Shown: positions 51,436 to 60,100 of the stretch, piece by piece
How positions within the stretch are numbered: position 1 is the stretch's first letter
How the letters are laid out: each line of letters opens with the position of its first letter
Assembly: GCF_051487185.1 (NCBI RefSeq)
Contig: NZ_JAHVDK010000008.1
Coordinates: 62,001 to 126,000 of the forward strand
DNA length: 64,000 bases
Direction of reading: 5' to 3'
Source: Inquilinus limosus_F
GTDB lineage: Bacteria > Pseudomonadota > Alphaproteobacteria > DSM-16000 > Inquilinaceae
Program-made: the position numbers and the translations under genes
The notes under the pieces: generated by a model
What the model was told of the DNA's origin: nothing
Databases searched by the model: none
The model's input: only the letters and a program-made list of their open reading frames with translations

Positions 51436-53010
51436 CTATGCCGCCTTGACCTCGATCAGGGTCGGCCGCTTGTCATCGAAGGCGGCGGCCAGGCGCTGCG
51501 GCAGGTGGCGCGGATCGTCGACCGCCGCATAGCCGCAGCCATAGGTCGCGGCCATGGCGTCGAAGGCCGGCGGGTCGATGTCGACGCCCAGCCGGGCAAT
51601 CCCCGCCTTGTCCATGCCATAGGCGATCTGGCCGAGGCCGCGGTTGTTCCAGACCACGACCGGCAGGCCGAGGCCGAGATCGGCGGCCGTGCCCAGCTCC
51701 TGGCAGGTGAAGCCGAGTCCGTAATCGCCGGCCAGTGCCATCACCTGTGCCTCGGGCCGCGCCAGCTTGGCCCCGACCGCCGCCGGCAGGGCGTAGCCCA
51801 GCGTGCCGAAGCCGACCGGATGCAGCCAGCCGCGCGGCTGCCGCGCGGGGAACACGACATTGGCGGTATAGGCGATCTGGGTCATGTCGGTGACCACCAC
51901 GGCATCGTCCGGCAGCGCGTTGCGCAGCCGAGACAGGAACGTCAGATGGCTAGGTTTGTCGCCGAACTCCGCCGCATCGGCGGCCCGGCGCAGCGGCTCG
52001 AGGTCGCCGGCCCAGACCGGGCGGCCGGGCAGGTCGGCGAGATCCGCCGCCATCCCCTCCAGCGCCAGCGCCGCGTCACAGAGCAGCGGCACCGCCGGCC
52101 GACGGTCGCGCACCAGCACGTCGGGATCGATGTCGACCCGGATCAGCGCGCCCGGCACTCGGAGCGGCGCCCAGCGGTCGGTCATCGACAGCTCGGTGCC
52201 GACCGCGAGCACGACATCGGCCTCGGCGATCAGCTTCTGCCCCTCCGCGGTGCCGATGCGGGCGCCGATCGAATGCGGCCCGTCATCGGGCACGATCCCC
52301 TTGCCGGCGATCGAGCAGGCGACGACCGCGCCCAGGTTCTCCGCCAGGCGCCGGGCCGCGGCGGCGCCGCCGACCGCGCCGCCGCCGAGCAGGATCATCG
52401 GCCGCTTCGCCCCGCGCAGCAATTCCGCCGCCTGCGCCAGCGCCGCCGGGTTGGGCGCCGGCAGCGGCAGGGGCGGCAGCGCGCCCGTATCCTCCGCTGC
52501 CTCCGCCGTGGCGACATCGAGCGGCAGCTCGATATAGACCGGCCGCGGCCGGCCCAGCGTCATCCGCGCCAGGCTGAGATCGGCCACGGCGCGGGCCTGG
52601 GACGGGTCGACCACGGTGAGGGCGGAGGCGACCAGCCCTTCCATCGCCAGGCGTTGGTTGCGCATTTCGTGCAGCTCGCCCCGGCCAAGGCCGAGATCGG
52701 CGCGGGCGTTGACGGTGGACAGCACCACCATCGGCACGCTGTCGGAATAGGCCTGGCCGATGCCGGTCGCGGCGTTGAGCAGGCCGGGGCCGGTGATCAG
52801 CACGCAGATCGCGGGGCGGCCGCTGGCCCGGGCGTAGCCGTCGGCCATGAAGGCGGCGCCCTGCTCATGCCGCACGGCGACATGGCGCAGCCCGTTGCGG
52901 CCGAGGGCGCGGTACAGCTCGAGCGTGTGCACGCCGGGGATGCCGAAGGCGGTGTCCACGCCGCTGCGGGTGAAGGCGTCGATGATCGCCTGGGCGCAAT
53001 TATCCGCCAT
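51436..53010 (-). CDS. thiamine-diphosphate enzyme, possible 5-guanidino-2-oxopentanoate decarboxylase
   Basis: A 524-residue acetolactate-synthase-like enzyme. The catalytic Glu is in HEQGAAFMADGYAR and the cofactor motif is LAGDYGLGFTCQEL to WNNRGLGQI; the canonical GDG is GDY here. The middle domain has GGGAVGGAAAARRL. The overall pattern recalls AruI-like 5-guanidino-2-oxopentanoate decarboxylases, but acetolactate-synthase or benzoylformate-decarboxylase relatives cannot be excluded. GGAGG precedes the ATG at 53010. It is divergent from a MarR gene. Confidence 0.85.
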   Translation of the reverse strand: MADNCAQAIIDAFTRSGVDTAFGIPGVHTLELYRALGRNGLRHVAVRHEQGAAFMADGYARASGRPAICVLITGPGLLNAATGIGQAYSDSVPMVVLSTVNARADLGLGRGELHEMRNQRLAMEGLVASALTVVDPSQARAVADLSLARMTLGRPRPVYIELPLDVATAEAAEDTGALPPLPLPAPNPAALAQAAELLRGAKRPMILLGGGAVGGAAAARRLAENLGAVVACSIAGKGIVPDDGPHSIGARIGTAEGQKLIAEADVVLAVGTELSMTDRWAPLRVPGALIRVDIDPDVLVRDRRPAVPLLCDAALALEGMAADLADLPGRPVWAGDLEPLRRAADAAEFGDKPSHLTFLSRLRNALPDDAVVVTDMTQIAYTANVVFPARQPRGWLHPVGFGTLGYALPAAVGAKLARPEAQVMALAGDYGLGFTCQELGTAADLGLGLPVVVWNNRGLGQIAYGMDKAGIARLGVDIDPPAFDAMAATYGCGYAAVDDPRHLPQRLAAAFDDKRPTLIEVKAA

Positions 53011-53157
53011 GAAGCCTCCGGTCTCGCGAGATTTGGACTCGTTGCCGGAGAGACTGCCCCGATCGGCCGCCGGCTGACCACCCCCGCGATCGCTGTGGCT
53101 GGGTTCAGCGAAACGACGTGTCAGCTGCCGCAGCATGTTGACAATTAAGCACCATAG

Positions 53158-53173
53158 TGACAGTATGTTGTCA
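53158..53173. promoter_or_regulatory. candidate MarR operator over the divergent promoter
   Basis: TGACA (53158-53162) and TGTCA (53169-53173) form an inverted repeat with a six-base spacer, ending two bases before the MarR start codon. A TTGACA lies at 53138-53143, giving room for a promoter. MarR proteins often bind such dyads over their own promoters. Confidence 0.5.
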
Positions 53174-53175
53174 TC

Positions 53176-53631
53176 ATGAAGCCGATCGATCAGCTCACCG
53201 AACTCATCATCGAGACGTTCCGGCTCAACGGCCGGCTGCTCGCGGCCGGCGACAGGCTGGTCGCGGATCTCGGGCTGACCTCAGCGCGCTGGCAGGTGCT
53301 GGGCGCGATCGCCGCGTCGCCGGTGCCGCTGCCGGTGGCCTCGATCGCCCGGAACATGGGGCTGACCCGGCAGGGCGTGCAGCGTCTGGCGGATCTGCTG
53401 GCCGAGGAAGGCTTCGTCCGGTTCGAGCCGAACCCCCATCATGCCCGCGCCAAGCTGCTGGTGCTGACCGACAAGGGCTGGCAGGCCTTCGCCGACGCCA
53501 TGGCCCGGCAGCGCCCCTGGGCCGAAGATCTCTGCAACGGGCTGACGGCGGAGGAGATCGCCACGGCCCTGCGCGTCGCCATCCGTCTGCGCGAGCATCT
53601 CGACCGCGCTGACGCTGCCCCCTCTCCCTGA
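53176..53631 (+). CDS. MarR-family transcriptional regulator
   Basis: A 151-residue winged-helix repressor. The DNA-binding core runs SIARNMGLTRQGVQRLADLLAEEGFVRFEPNPHHARAK with the wing after NPHHARAK. It lies divergent from the ThDP enzyme and 14 bases before the monooxygenase, so it likely controls both. MarR ligands are usually aromatic or phenolic compounds. Confidence 0.92.
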   Translation: MKPIDQLTELIIETFRLNGRLLAAGDRLVADLGLTSARWQVLGAIAASPVPLPVASIARNMGLTRQGVQRLADLLAEEGFVRFEPNPHHARAKLLVLTDKGWQAFADAMARQRPWAEDLCNGLTAEEIATALRVAIRLREHLDRADAAPSP

Positions 53632-53645
53632 GAAGGATTCATACC

Positions 53646-54014
53646 ATGCCCAAGTTCGTCGAACTCGACGCCCATGTGACTCTGGCGCAGCAGTTGGCCG
53701 ACAAGGACGGCCCCGTCATCCTGATCAACAGCTTCAGCGTCGCGCCCGAGGAGGCCGATGCCCTGCTGGCGGCCTGGGCCAAGGACGCGGCCTTCATGAA
53801 GACGCAGCCCGGCTTCATCTCAACCCAGCTGCATCGCGGCATCGCCGGCAGCAGCGCCTTCCTGAACCAGGCGGTGTGGGAGAGCGTGTCGCATTTCCGG
53901 GCGGCCTTCAGCCAGAAGGCGTTCCGGGACGCGCTGGCAGACTATCCCCCCAGCACCGTGGCCTCACCTCATCTGTTCCGGAAGGTCGCCGTTCCCGGCA
54001 TCTGCGTCGCCTGA
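53646..54014 (+). CDS. ABM-domain (antibiotic biosynthesis monooxygenase-like) protein
   Basis: A 122-residue dimeric alpha-beta barrel protein: VILINSFSVAPEEADALLAAW near the start and NQAVWESVSHFRAAFSQKAF near the end. ABM proteins are cofactor-free monooxygenases or dehydrogenases on small aromatics. It follows MarR by 14 bases in the same operon. No exact substrate can be given. Confidence 0.87.
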   Translation: MPKFVELDAHVTLAQQLADKDGPVILINSFSVAPEEADALLAAWAKDAAFMKTQPGFISTQLHRGIAGSSAFLNQAVWESVSHFRAAFSQKAFRDALADYPPSTVASPHLFRKVAVPGICVA

Positions 54015-54033
54015 ACCTGGCCTTGCCCCCCGT

Positions 54034-55323
54034 TCAGGCGGCGGCTTGGGCCAGCCGGCCGGCGGCTGGGCGCGAGCCCCGGCCGATCGCCAGCACCATG
54101 AAGGCGGTGCCGACGCAGATCACGCCGGCGATCAGGAAGGCGGCGAGATAACCGTCCATGGCGGTCCGGATCACCCCGGCGCCGAAGGCGGCGGTGGCGG
54201 CGCCGACCTGGTGCGCCGCGGCGATCCAGCCGAACACCACCGGCGCGTCGTCCTTGCCGAAGGCGTCGTTTGTCAGCTTGAGGGTCGGCGGCACCGTCGC
54301 GATCCAGTCGAGCCCGTAGAACACGGCGAAGACCGACAGGCCGTAGAAGCTGAAGCCGGAGAAGGGCAGGTAGATCAGCGACAGGCCGCGCAGACCGTAA
54401 TACCAGAACAGCAGCCAGCGGCTGGAATAGCGGTCGGACAGCCAGCCCGAGGCGGTGGTGCCGATCAGGTCGAAGATGCCCATGGCCGCCAGCAGCGCGG
54501 CGCCGGTGGTCACCGGGATCCCCTGATCGAGGCAGGCGGCGATCAGATGAGTGCCGATCAGCCCGTTGGTGGTCAGGCCGCAGACGAAGAAGCTGCCGGC
54601 CAGCAGCCAGAAGTCGCGCTTCTTGCTCGCCCGGCCGAGGATGCGGAAGGCGGTGACGATCGGGTTGCCGGTGGCGGCGGCCGGCGCGGCGCCCGGCGCC
54701 TCGCCATAGCGCGACAGGCCGACATCCTGCGGCCGCTCGGGCAGCAGCAGGGCCACCAGCGGAATCATCGCAGCCACCACGGCGGCCACCACCCAGGCCA
54801 CCGGCTGCCAGCCGTGATCCTCCGCCACCGCGGCCAGGATCGGCAGGAACACGAGCGACCCGGTGGCGGTGCTGGCGGTCAGCAGCCCCATGACCAGCCC
54901 GCGCCGTTCCTGGAACCAGCGGTTGACGATGGTGGCGCCGAACACCATGGCGGCGATGCCGCTGCCGAAGCCGACCAGCACGCCCCAGGTCAGCACCAGC
55001 TGCCATTCCTGCGTGATCAGGGTCGAGCCCGACACGGCGGCGGCCAGCAGCGCCAGGGCGAAGATGATGACCGGGCGGATGCCGAAACGCTGCATCGCCG
55101 CGGCGGCGAAGGGCCCCATCAGCCCGTAGAGGAAGATGTTCACGCCGATGGCGAAGGAGATGGCGTCACGGCTCCAGCCGAAGGCCTGCTCCAGCGGCAC
55201 GATCAGCACGCTGGGCGTGGCCCGGACACCGGCGGCGGAGAGCAGGACCAGGAAGGCGACGGCGGCGGCGACCCAGCCGAAATGCATCCGGCCCGAGACG
55301 AAGCGGGCGACGAGGGTGGTCAT
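54034..55323 (-). CDS. MFS transporter
   Basis: Inner-membrane transporter of 429 residues with twelve hydrophobic helices in two halves of six. The loop motif WFQERRGLVMGLLTASTATGS and the second-half GWLSDRYSSRW are typical of the oxalate/formate-type or similar MFS groups. GAGGACCACCG precedes the start at 55323. It is divergent from a TetR gene sharing a clear palindrome, so it is probably a regulated exporter or importer. Substrate unknown. Confidence 0.91.
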   Translation of the reverse strand: MTTLVARFVSGRMHFGWVAAAVAFLVLLSAAGVRATPSVLIVPLEQAFGWSRDAISFAIGVNIFLYGLMGPFAAAAMQRFGIRPVIIFALALLAAAVSGSTLITQEWQLVLTWGVLVGFGSGIAAMVFGATIVNRWFQERRGLVMGLLTASTATGSLVFLPILAAVAEDHGWQPVAWVVAAVVAAMIPLVALLLPERPQDVGLSRYGEAPGAAPAAATGNPIVTAFRILGRASKKRDFWLLAGSFFVCGLTTNGLIGTHLIAACLDQGIPVTTGAALLAAMGIFDLIGTTASGWLSDRYSSRWLLFWYYGLRGLSLIYLPFSGFSFYGLSVFAVFYGLDWIATVPPTLKLTNDAFGKDDAPVVFGWIAAAHQVGAATAAFGAGVIRTAMDGYLAAFLIAGVICVGTAFMVLAIGRGSRPAAGRLAQAAA

Positions 55324-55392
55324 CGGTGGTCCTCTTCCGCATCGGGCCCGGTCGTTGCGACTGGACAACAGCCCCGGTCCGGTCCAAATGTA

Positions 55393-55435
55393 ACCGATCG
55401 GTTCGTCGGCCCGACAGTGGTACGAACCGGTCGGT
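55393..55435. promoter_or_regulatory. TetR-type operator between the MFS and TetR genes
   Basis: ACCGATCGGTTCGT (55393-55406) and ACGAACCGGTCGGT (55422-55435) are inverted copies with 13 of 14 bases complementary, 15 bases apart. They lie 28 bases before the TetR ATG and 70 before the MFS ATG. ACCG-N-CGGT half-sites are a common TetR-family form. Confidence 0.75.
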
Positions 55436-55462
55436 CACATGTCAAGCCCGAGAGGTGGCAGG

Positions 55463-56092
55463 ATGGCGGAGACGAGGACGGTCCGGAAGGCGGCGACGGC
55501 GGACGGCGCCGCGCCGAAGCGGGCGCGCGACCGGATCTTCGCGGTCGCCGACGAGCTGTTCTATCGCCAGGGTATCCGCGCGGTCGGGGTCGATGCCATC
55601 GCCAAGGAGGCGGGCGTGGCCAAAATCAGCCTGTATCGCGCCTTCCCGTCGAAGGACGATCTGGTCGTCGCCTATCTCGAGGACCGCAACGCCGATTACT
55701 GGCGCCGGTGGGACAAGGCTTTCGCCAAGCACGAGGGCGATCCACGGGCGCAGCTGCGGGCGCTGATGGAATATCTCGCCGACCGCACCACCGCCCCCGG
55801 CTATCGCGGCTGCCCCTTCACCAACGACGCCACCGAGTTCCCCGACCCGAGCCATCCCGGGCGGCGGGTGGCCGAGGCGAACAAGCGCGAGCTGCGCCGC
55901 CGAATGCTGCAGCTGGCCGAGGCGCTGGGCGCGCCCGACCCGAAGGCGCTGGCCGACGGGCTGGTGCTGCTGGTCGAAGGCGCCTATGCGATCAGCCAGA
56001 CCCTGCGCGGCCGGGACGGCCCCGGCCAGGCGATCGTCTGGGCCGCCGAGGCGCTGGTCGAGGCGCAGCTGGGGCGGGACAAGGGCACCTGA
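55463..56092 (+). CDS. TetR-family transcriptional regulator
   Basis: A 209-residue repressor. The helix-turn-helix at residues 20-65 reads RIFAVADELFYRQGIRAVGVDAIAKEAGVAKISLYRAFPSKDDL. The ligand domain has GYRGCPFTNDATEFPDP, typical of the YxaF/TetR_C group. The start at 55463 is chosen over an ATG 24 bases upstream. It shares an operator region with the divergent MFS gene and probably represses both. Confidence 0.93.
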   Translation: MAETRTVRKAATADGAAPKRARDRIFAVADELFYRQGIRAVGVDAIAKEAGVAKISLYRAFPSKDDLVVAYLEDRNADYWRRWDKAFAKHEGDPRAQLRALMEYLADRTTAPGYRGCPFTNDATEFPDPSHPGRRVAEANKRELRRRMLQLAEALGAPDPKALADGLVLLVEGAYAISQTLRGRDGPGQAIVWAAEALVEAQLGRDKGT

Positions 56093-56099
56093 ACCGCCC

Positions 56100-56645
56100 C
56101 TACCGCCGGTCCAGCCCCAGCCGTTTCAACTCCGCCTCCCGCCGCGGCGCGTCGGAGGCGAGAAAGAATTCGTCCAGCTGCGGCGGGGCCACCCGCGTGC
56201 CGGACAGCATGGCGTGGGCCTGGCCGCGATGATGGATCTGGTGCTGGAACAGATGGGACAGGATGGCCGTGACCGTCTCGCGATAGGCGATGCCGTCGCG
56301 GCGGTCGATCGGCACCACCCGGTCGAGGCCGGCGGCGTCGAGCCCGTCGCAGAAGCGGACCAGCTCGCGATCGGTCTCGGCCTGGGCCGCGGCCAGGTCG
56401 ACCGCGTCGGGATAGGGGACCAGGTCGACGCCGTGCTGCCGGCCGGTGCCCTTGAGATCGGCCAGATAGGCGCGATCGACGACGAGGATGTGGTTCAGCG
56501 TCCGCCGTAGCGACGGGAAGAAGCCGGTGCGCGGGGCCGCGAACTCCTCCGGCGTCAGCCTGAGGCAGGCCGCGTGCATCCGGGCATTGGCCCAGGCGTT
56601 GTTGCGGGCCATCTGGCGGAAATGGTCGGCCAGCGACATCGCCAT
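56100..56645 (-). CDS. DinB family metal-binding protein
   Basis: A 181-residue four-helix protein. The three metal-ligand His of the DinB/YfiT fold are visible in NHILVVD and LFQHQIHHRGQ. DinB-like proteins are thiol-dependent S-transferases or stress proteins. GGGAGGAACGC precedes the start at 56645. It converges on the TetR gene with seven bases between their stop codons. Confidence 0.88.
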   Translation of the reverse strand: MAMSLADHFRQMARNNAWANARMHAACLRLTPEEFAAPRTGFFPSLRRTLNHILVVDRAYLADLKGTGRQHGVDLVPYPDAVDLAAAQAETDRELVRFCDGLDAAGLDRVVPIDRRDGIAYRETVTAILSHLFQHQIHHRGQAHAMLSGTRVAPPQLDEFFLASDAPRREAELKRLGLDRR

Positions 56646-56759
56646 GCGTTCCTCCCTACTCTTCATTGCCGGAAAGGCTTCGCGGCTTTCCAAGTACCGA
56701 CTGGAAGCTTCTGAGCGGACGCCCTCGCCTCGCCTGCCGGGATCTGAGAGAATACTGAC

Positions 56760-57113
56760 ATGTTCTGGCACTTCTTCCAGTCTGCCCGGCTTCGCTCCGC
56801 CGCTCGGCGTTGGGCCCGAGAAGCTTGGCCGCAGTTGCAGAAGGATTACGGCAGCGGCGAGAGCTTCACATCGGATCAAATCCGAGCTGCAGCCCGACGG
56901 GTCGGCCTGTCTGACCGGTACCTGGTGATCGGATATGCCGTTTTCCTGCCGGAGGAAGCGTTCGCGGAACTTGCAGGCCCCAATCCGATCCCGGATCGAG
57001 ACTCGCTAAGAGCCCTGTTCTGGGAACATGCGGACGTCGGTATCGATTCCGAAGGTACCGATGGGATTGTCTATCCCATTCCCCGATATTTGGGTGGCGA
57101 TCTGCTTCGCTGA
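56760..57113 (+). CDS. hypothetical protein
   Basis: A 117-residue protein. It opens MFWHFFQSARLRSAARRWAR and has an aromatic middle, DRYLVIGYAVFLPEEAFAEL, and an acidic region FWEHADVGIDSEGTDGIVYP. No domain, signal or membrane span is recognised. GC appears slightly lower than its neighbours. Its role is unknown. Confidence 0.62.
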   Translation: MFWHFFQSARLRSAARRWAREAWPQLQKDYGSGESFTSDQIRAAARRVGLSDRYLVIGYAVFLPEEAFAELAGPNPIPDRDSLRALFWEHADVGIDSEGTDGIVYPIPRYLGGDLLR

Positions 57114-57218
57114 CGATCTCGAAGGGCCAGCCAATCCGTCGCAGCCCGGCGCCATGGCGCCGGTTCCGCCGATGTCCTAGGCTTTCCGTCCGGCGGCAAC
57201 GAGGCGGGCCGGAGCGGC

Positions 57219-57674
57219 ATGATCGAACGCGATCCCTATAGCTGGCGGCAGGATCCGGCGGTGCCGCGATTCCCGGACGACCGGCCGATCGTCATCTTCG
57301 ACGGTTACTGCGTCCTGTGCTCCGGCTGGGCCCGGTTCATCCTGCGGCACGACCGGGCCAAGCGGTTCCGGCTGCTGCCCGCGCAATCCCCGACCGGGCG
57401 GGCGCTCTACATCCATTACGGGCTCGACCCCGAGGAGTACGAGACCAACATCCTGCTGGCCGACGGCGTCGCCTGGCTCAGATCCGAAAGCGTCATCCGG
57501 ACCGCGCTCGGCCTCGGCTTCCCCTGGTCGCTGGCGGCCGCGCTGCGGATGCTGCCCTTCGCCTGGCGCGAATGGCTCTACGGCCTGCTGGCGCGCAACC
57601 GCTTCCGCCTGTTCGGTCGGCGCGACACCTGCATGCTGCCGGTGCCGGGGCAGGAGGACCGCTTCCTGACATGA
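57219..57674 (+). CDS. DCC1-like thiol-disulfide oxidoreductase (DUF393)
   Basis: A 151-residue protein with the DUF393 N-terminus VIFDGYCVLCSGWARFILRHD, containing the CxxC redox motif CVLC. The C-terminal RNRFRLFGRRDTCML is typical. Members are thioredoxin-fold proteins of unclear target. It is the first of a short plus-strand run before the AI-2E family gene. Confidence 0.9.
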   Translation: MIERDPYSWRQDPAVPRFPDDRPIVIFDGYCVLCSGWARFILRHDRAKRFRLLPAQSPTGRALYIHYGLDPEEYETNILLADGVAWLRSESVIRTALGLGFPWSLAAALRMLPFAWREWLYGLLARNRFRLFGRRDTCMLPVPGQEDRFLT

Positions 57675-57760
57675 TCGGCTGAGGGCCCCGGCGGAACGTT
57701 CCGTCCGCCGCGCCGTTGCTCAGGCAGGATCTGCGTCTCCGCTGCAGGAGCTGGATCGCC

Positions 57761-58807
57761 ATGCCGCCCGACGTGGCGGGCATTGCCCTTCGCGCCGCCG
57801 TCGCCACCCTCAGCGCCGTCGCCGTCGTCGCCCTCGCGCTGCTCGTCTGGCGGATCGCGGACATCCTTCTCCTCGTCTTCGCCTCGGTCCTCCTGGCGCT
57901 GCTGCTGCGCGGGCTGGCAGACTGGATAGCGCGGTCGACGGGCGCCCCGATCGCCGTCGGTTTGGGCGCCGCCATCGGCCTGATCCTCCTGGCCGCCATC
58001 GGCAGCTTCTGGCTGTTCGGCGCGGAGATCGCCGGCCAGTTCGATCACCTGACCCGGATGGTTCCCGAAGCCTGGGCCCGGACGCGGGACCTGCTCGAGG
58101 ACCATCGCTGGGGGCGGGCGATGGTGCGCCTGATCGAGGATTTCGAGCCGTCGGACATCGTGGGCGGCGTGCTGCGCAACGTCGGCGGTGCCACGATGGC
58201 CCTGGCGGGCTTCCTTGCCGAGATGGTGCTCGCGGTGGTCGGCGGCGTGTACCTGGCCGTGGAGCCGAGCCTCTACCGTCGGGGTTTTCTCCGCCTGCTG
58301 CCGCGGTCGGGACGGGCCTGGGCGGAGGCGGTGCTGGACCATTGCGGCGCCGCCCTTCGCCAATGGCTGAAGGGACAGGTCCTGGCGATGGCGCTGATCG
58401 GCACCCTGTCCGGGCTGGGGCTGTGGCTGCTGGGCGTCCCCTCGGCGGCGGCGCTCGGCCTGATCGCCGGGATCGCCGAATTCGTGCCCTTCGTCGGGCC
58501 TATCGCCGGCGCCGTCCTCGCCCTGCTCGTCGCCTCCGCCCAGGGCCCCGCGACCATGTTCTGGGTCTTGATCCTGTTCCTGCTGATTCAGCAGGTCGAG
58601 AGCAACCTGGTGACGCCGCTGATCGAGCGCCGGCTGGTCTCCCTGCCGATGACGTTGACGCTGTTCTCGATCGTCGCCATGGGGGTGGTGTTCGGCCCGC
58701 TGGGCGTGTTTCTGGCCACGCCGCTGACGGTCCTGATCTACGCCCTGGTGGCCAAGCTCTATGTCGAAGGGGTGCTCGGCCGCCACGTCTCGCCGCCTGG
58801 CGGCTGA
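57761..58807 (+). CDS. AI-2E (UPF0118) family transporter
   Basis: A 348-residue inner-membrane protein with about seven or eight hydrophobic helices. The family parts are ADILLLVFASVLLALLLRGL, LGLIAGIAEFVPFVGPIAGA and VESNLVTPLIERRLVSLP. Members export signals, or ions with protons. AGGAG precedes the ATG at 57761. It converges on the formamidase-like gene with nine bases between. Confidence 0.9.
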   Translation: MPPDVAGIALRAAVATLSAVAVVALALLVWRIADILLLVFASVLLALLLRGLADWIARSTGAPIAVGLGAAIGLILLAAIGSFWLFGAEIAGQFDHLTRMVPEAWARTRDLLEDHRWGRAMVRLIEDFEPSDIVGGVLRNVGGATMALAGFLAEMVLAVVGGVYLAVEPSLYRRGFLRLLPRSGRAWAEAVLDHCGAALRQWLKGQVLAMALIGTLSGLGLWLLGVPSAAALGLIAGIAEFVPFVGPIAGAVLALLVASAQGPATMFWVLILFLLIQQVESNLVTPLIERRLVSLPMTLTLFSIVAMGVVFGPLGVFLATPLTVLIYALVAKLYVEGVLGRHVSPPGG

Positions 58808-58816
58808 GCCGGCCCG

Positions 58817-59659
58817 TCACCGCGCCAGCCGCAGCACCGCGTCGGACACCGGGGTGCGGGGGCGGCCGATCTCCTCCACGACGTCGAAATGGTGGCGGCC
58901 GGGGACCCGGATCGGCGTGCGGGCGAGGTTCGGCCAAGCCGCCGCCATCAGCGCCGATTGGCGGTGGAACTCCGCCGTCTCGTCGCCGCCGACCAGCAGC
59001 TCCAGCGGCGCGCCCGGCCGCGGTTCCGGCGTCTCGTGCAGGCTCCAGGCCTGCGCCTGCTCGGGCGTCAGACGGATCAACTCGTTCATGCTGGTGCGCA
59101 GGAGCGGCCGCAGGTCGAACACGCCGGAGATCGAGACGCCGCCGGCGAAAGGCGCCGCCGGCAGGCCGCGCGCCGTCCAGTCCGTCGCCAGCATCGAAGC
59201 GGTCAGGTAGCCGCCGCCGGAATGGCCGCCGACGATCAGGCAGCGCCGCTCGGCCTCATCCAGAAGCTGCGCCCAGGCGAAGGCGATAGCGCGGCGGCAG
59301 CTTTCGGCGATGCCGACGACCGTCGTCTGCGGGCACAGCGGATAGTTCAGCACCAGCGTGGTGAAGCCGGCAGGGACCAGCGCCGCCGCGGCCCAGGACA
59401 CCTCGTCCTTGGACGAGGCGCGCCAGTAGCCGCCATGGATGAACACCACGGCGCCGCGCGGCCGGTCGGCGCGGAACAGGTCCAGCGTCTCGCGCGGGTC
59501 CGCGCCATAGGCGATGCCGGCCTGGTGCGGCACCCGCGCCCTTGTGGCCGCGGCGGTGTCGAGCCAGCGGCCGAACACCGCCGGGAGGTCGGGCACGGTG
59601 ACCCGCGGGTTGTATTCCCGCTCGCACCACTCCGGGTCGTCGTAGCGGAGGGTGGTCAT
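58817..59659 (-). CDS. alpha/beta hydrolase, kynurenine-formamidase-like
   Basis: A 280-residue alpha/beta-hydrolase with the HGG oxyanion motif VVFIHGGYWRASSKDE near residue 72 and the nucleophile elbow GGHSGGGYLTA. This HGGYW plus GHSGGG pattern is shared by arylformamidases and related esterases. It is the last gene of the minus-strand ligase operon, only four bases after the RidA stop. A formamidase role would link tryptophan breakdown (N-formylkynurenine) to anthranilate. Confidence 0.85.
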   Translation of the reverse strand: MTTLRYDDPEWCEREYNPRVTVPDLPAVFGRWLDTAAATRARVPHQAGIAYGADPRETLDLFRADRPRGAVVFIHGGYWRASSKDEVSWAAAALVPAGFTTLVLNYPLCPQTTVVGIAESCRRAIAFAWAQLLDEAERRCLIVGGHSGGGYLTASMLATDWTARGLPAAPFAGGVSISGVFDLRPLLRTSMNELIRLTPEQAQAWSLHETPEPRPGAPLELLVGGDETAEFHRQSALMAAAWPNLARTPIRVPGRHHFDVVEEIGRPRTPVSDAVLRLAR

Positions 59660-59663
59660 GCCC

Positions 59664-60098
59664 TCACTCCGGCAGCACGGCGGTGGCCTCGATCTCGACC
59701 AGCGCCTCCGGCTCCACCAGCTCGACCACCCGCATCACCGCCATGGCGGGGTAATGCGCGCCCATCACCTCGCGATAGGCGCGGCCGAGCGGCTTCAGGC
59801 TGGCGCGGTAGGCCTCCATATCGGTGACGTACCAGGTCAGCCGGGCGATGTGCTGCGGCCCCGCCCCGGCCTCGGCCAGCACCGCCAGGATGTTGCGCAG
59901 CGCCTGCGCCACCTGTTCGACCAGCCCCTCGGCGAAACGGCCCTCCGCGTCCCAGCCGATCTGGCCACCGACGAAGACCACGGGCCCGCGGCCCATCATC
60001 CCGTTGGCATAGCCCTTCGGCGCCGGCCAGCCTTCCGGCTGCAGCGTCACCAGGCCGCCCGCCCCTGCCCGCCCGGCGATTTCCGGTCGACCGATCAT
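59664..60098 (-). CDS. RidA/YjgF family protein, atypical (active-site Arg not conserved)
   Basis: A 144-residue RidA-like protein: VVFVGGQIGWDAEGRFAEGL, LAVLAEAGAGPQHIARLTWYV and VVELVEPEALVEIEATAVLPE. The Arg needed for imine hydrolysis in RidA is replaced near YPAMAVMRV, so it belongs to a Rid subgroup with another activity. The start is unsure; ATGs lie at 60098 and 60113, the latter overlapping the thioesterase end. It is between thioesterase and hydrolase genes in the operon. Confidence 0.84.
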   Translation of the reverse strand: MIGRPEIAGRAGAGGLVTLQPEGWPAPKGYANGMMGRGPVVFVGGQIGWDAEGRFAEGLVEQVAQALRNILAVLAEAGAGPQHIARLTWYVTDMEAYRASLKPLGRAYREVMGAHYPAMAVMRVVELVEPEALVEIEATAVLPE

Positions 60099-60100
60099 CG

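Noticed and set aside
51400..53148. A 582-codon plus-strand frame over the ThDP enzyme
   Set aside because: His/Arg/Gln/Gly-rich without a domain; the minus-strand ThDP enzyme explains the region.
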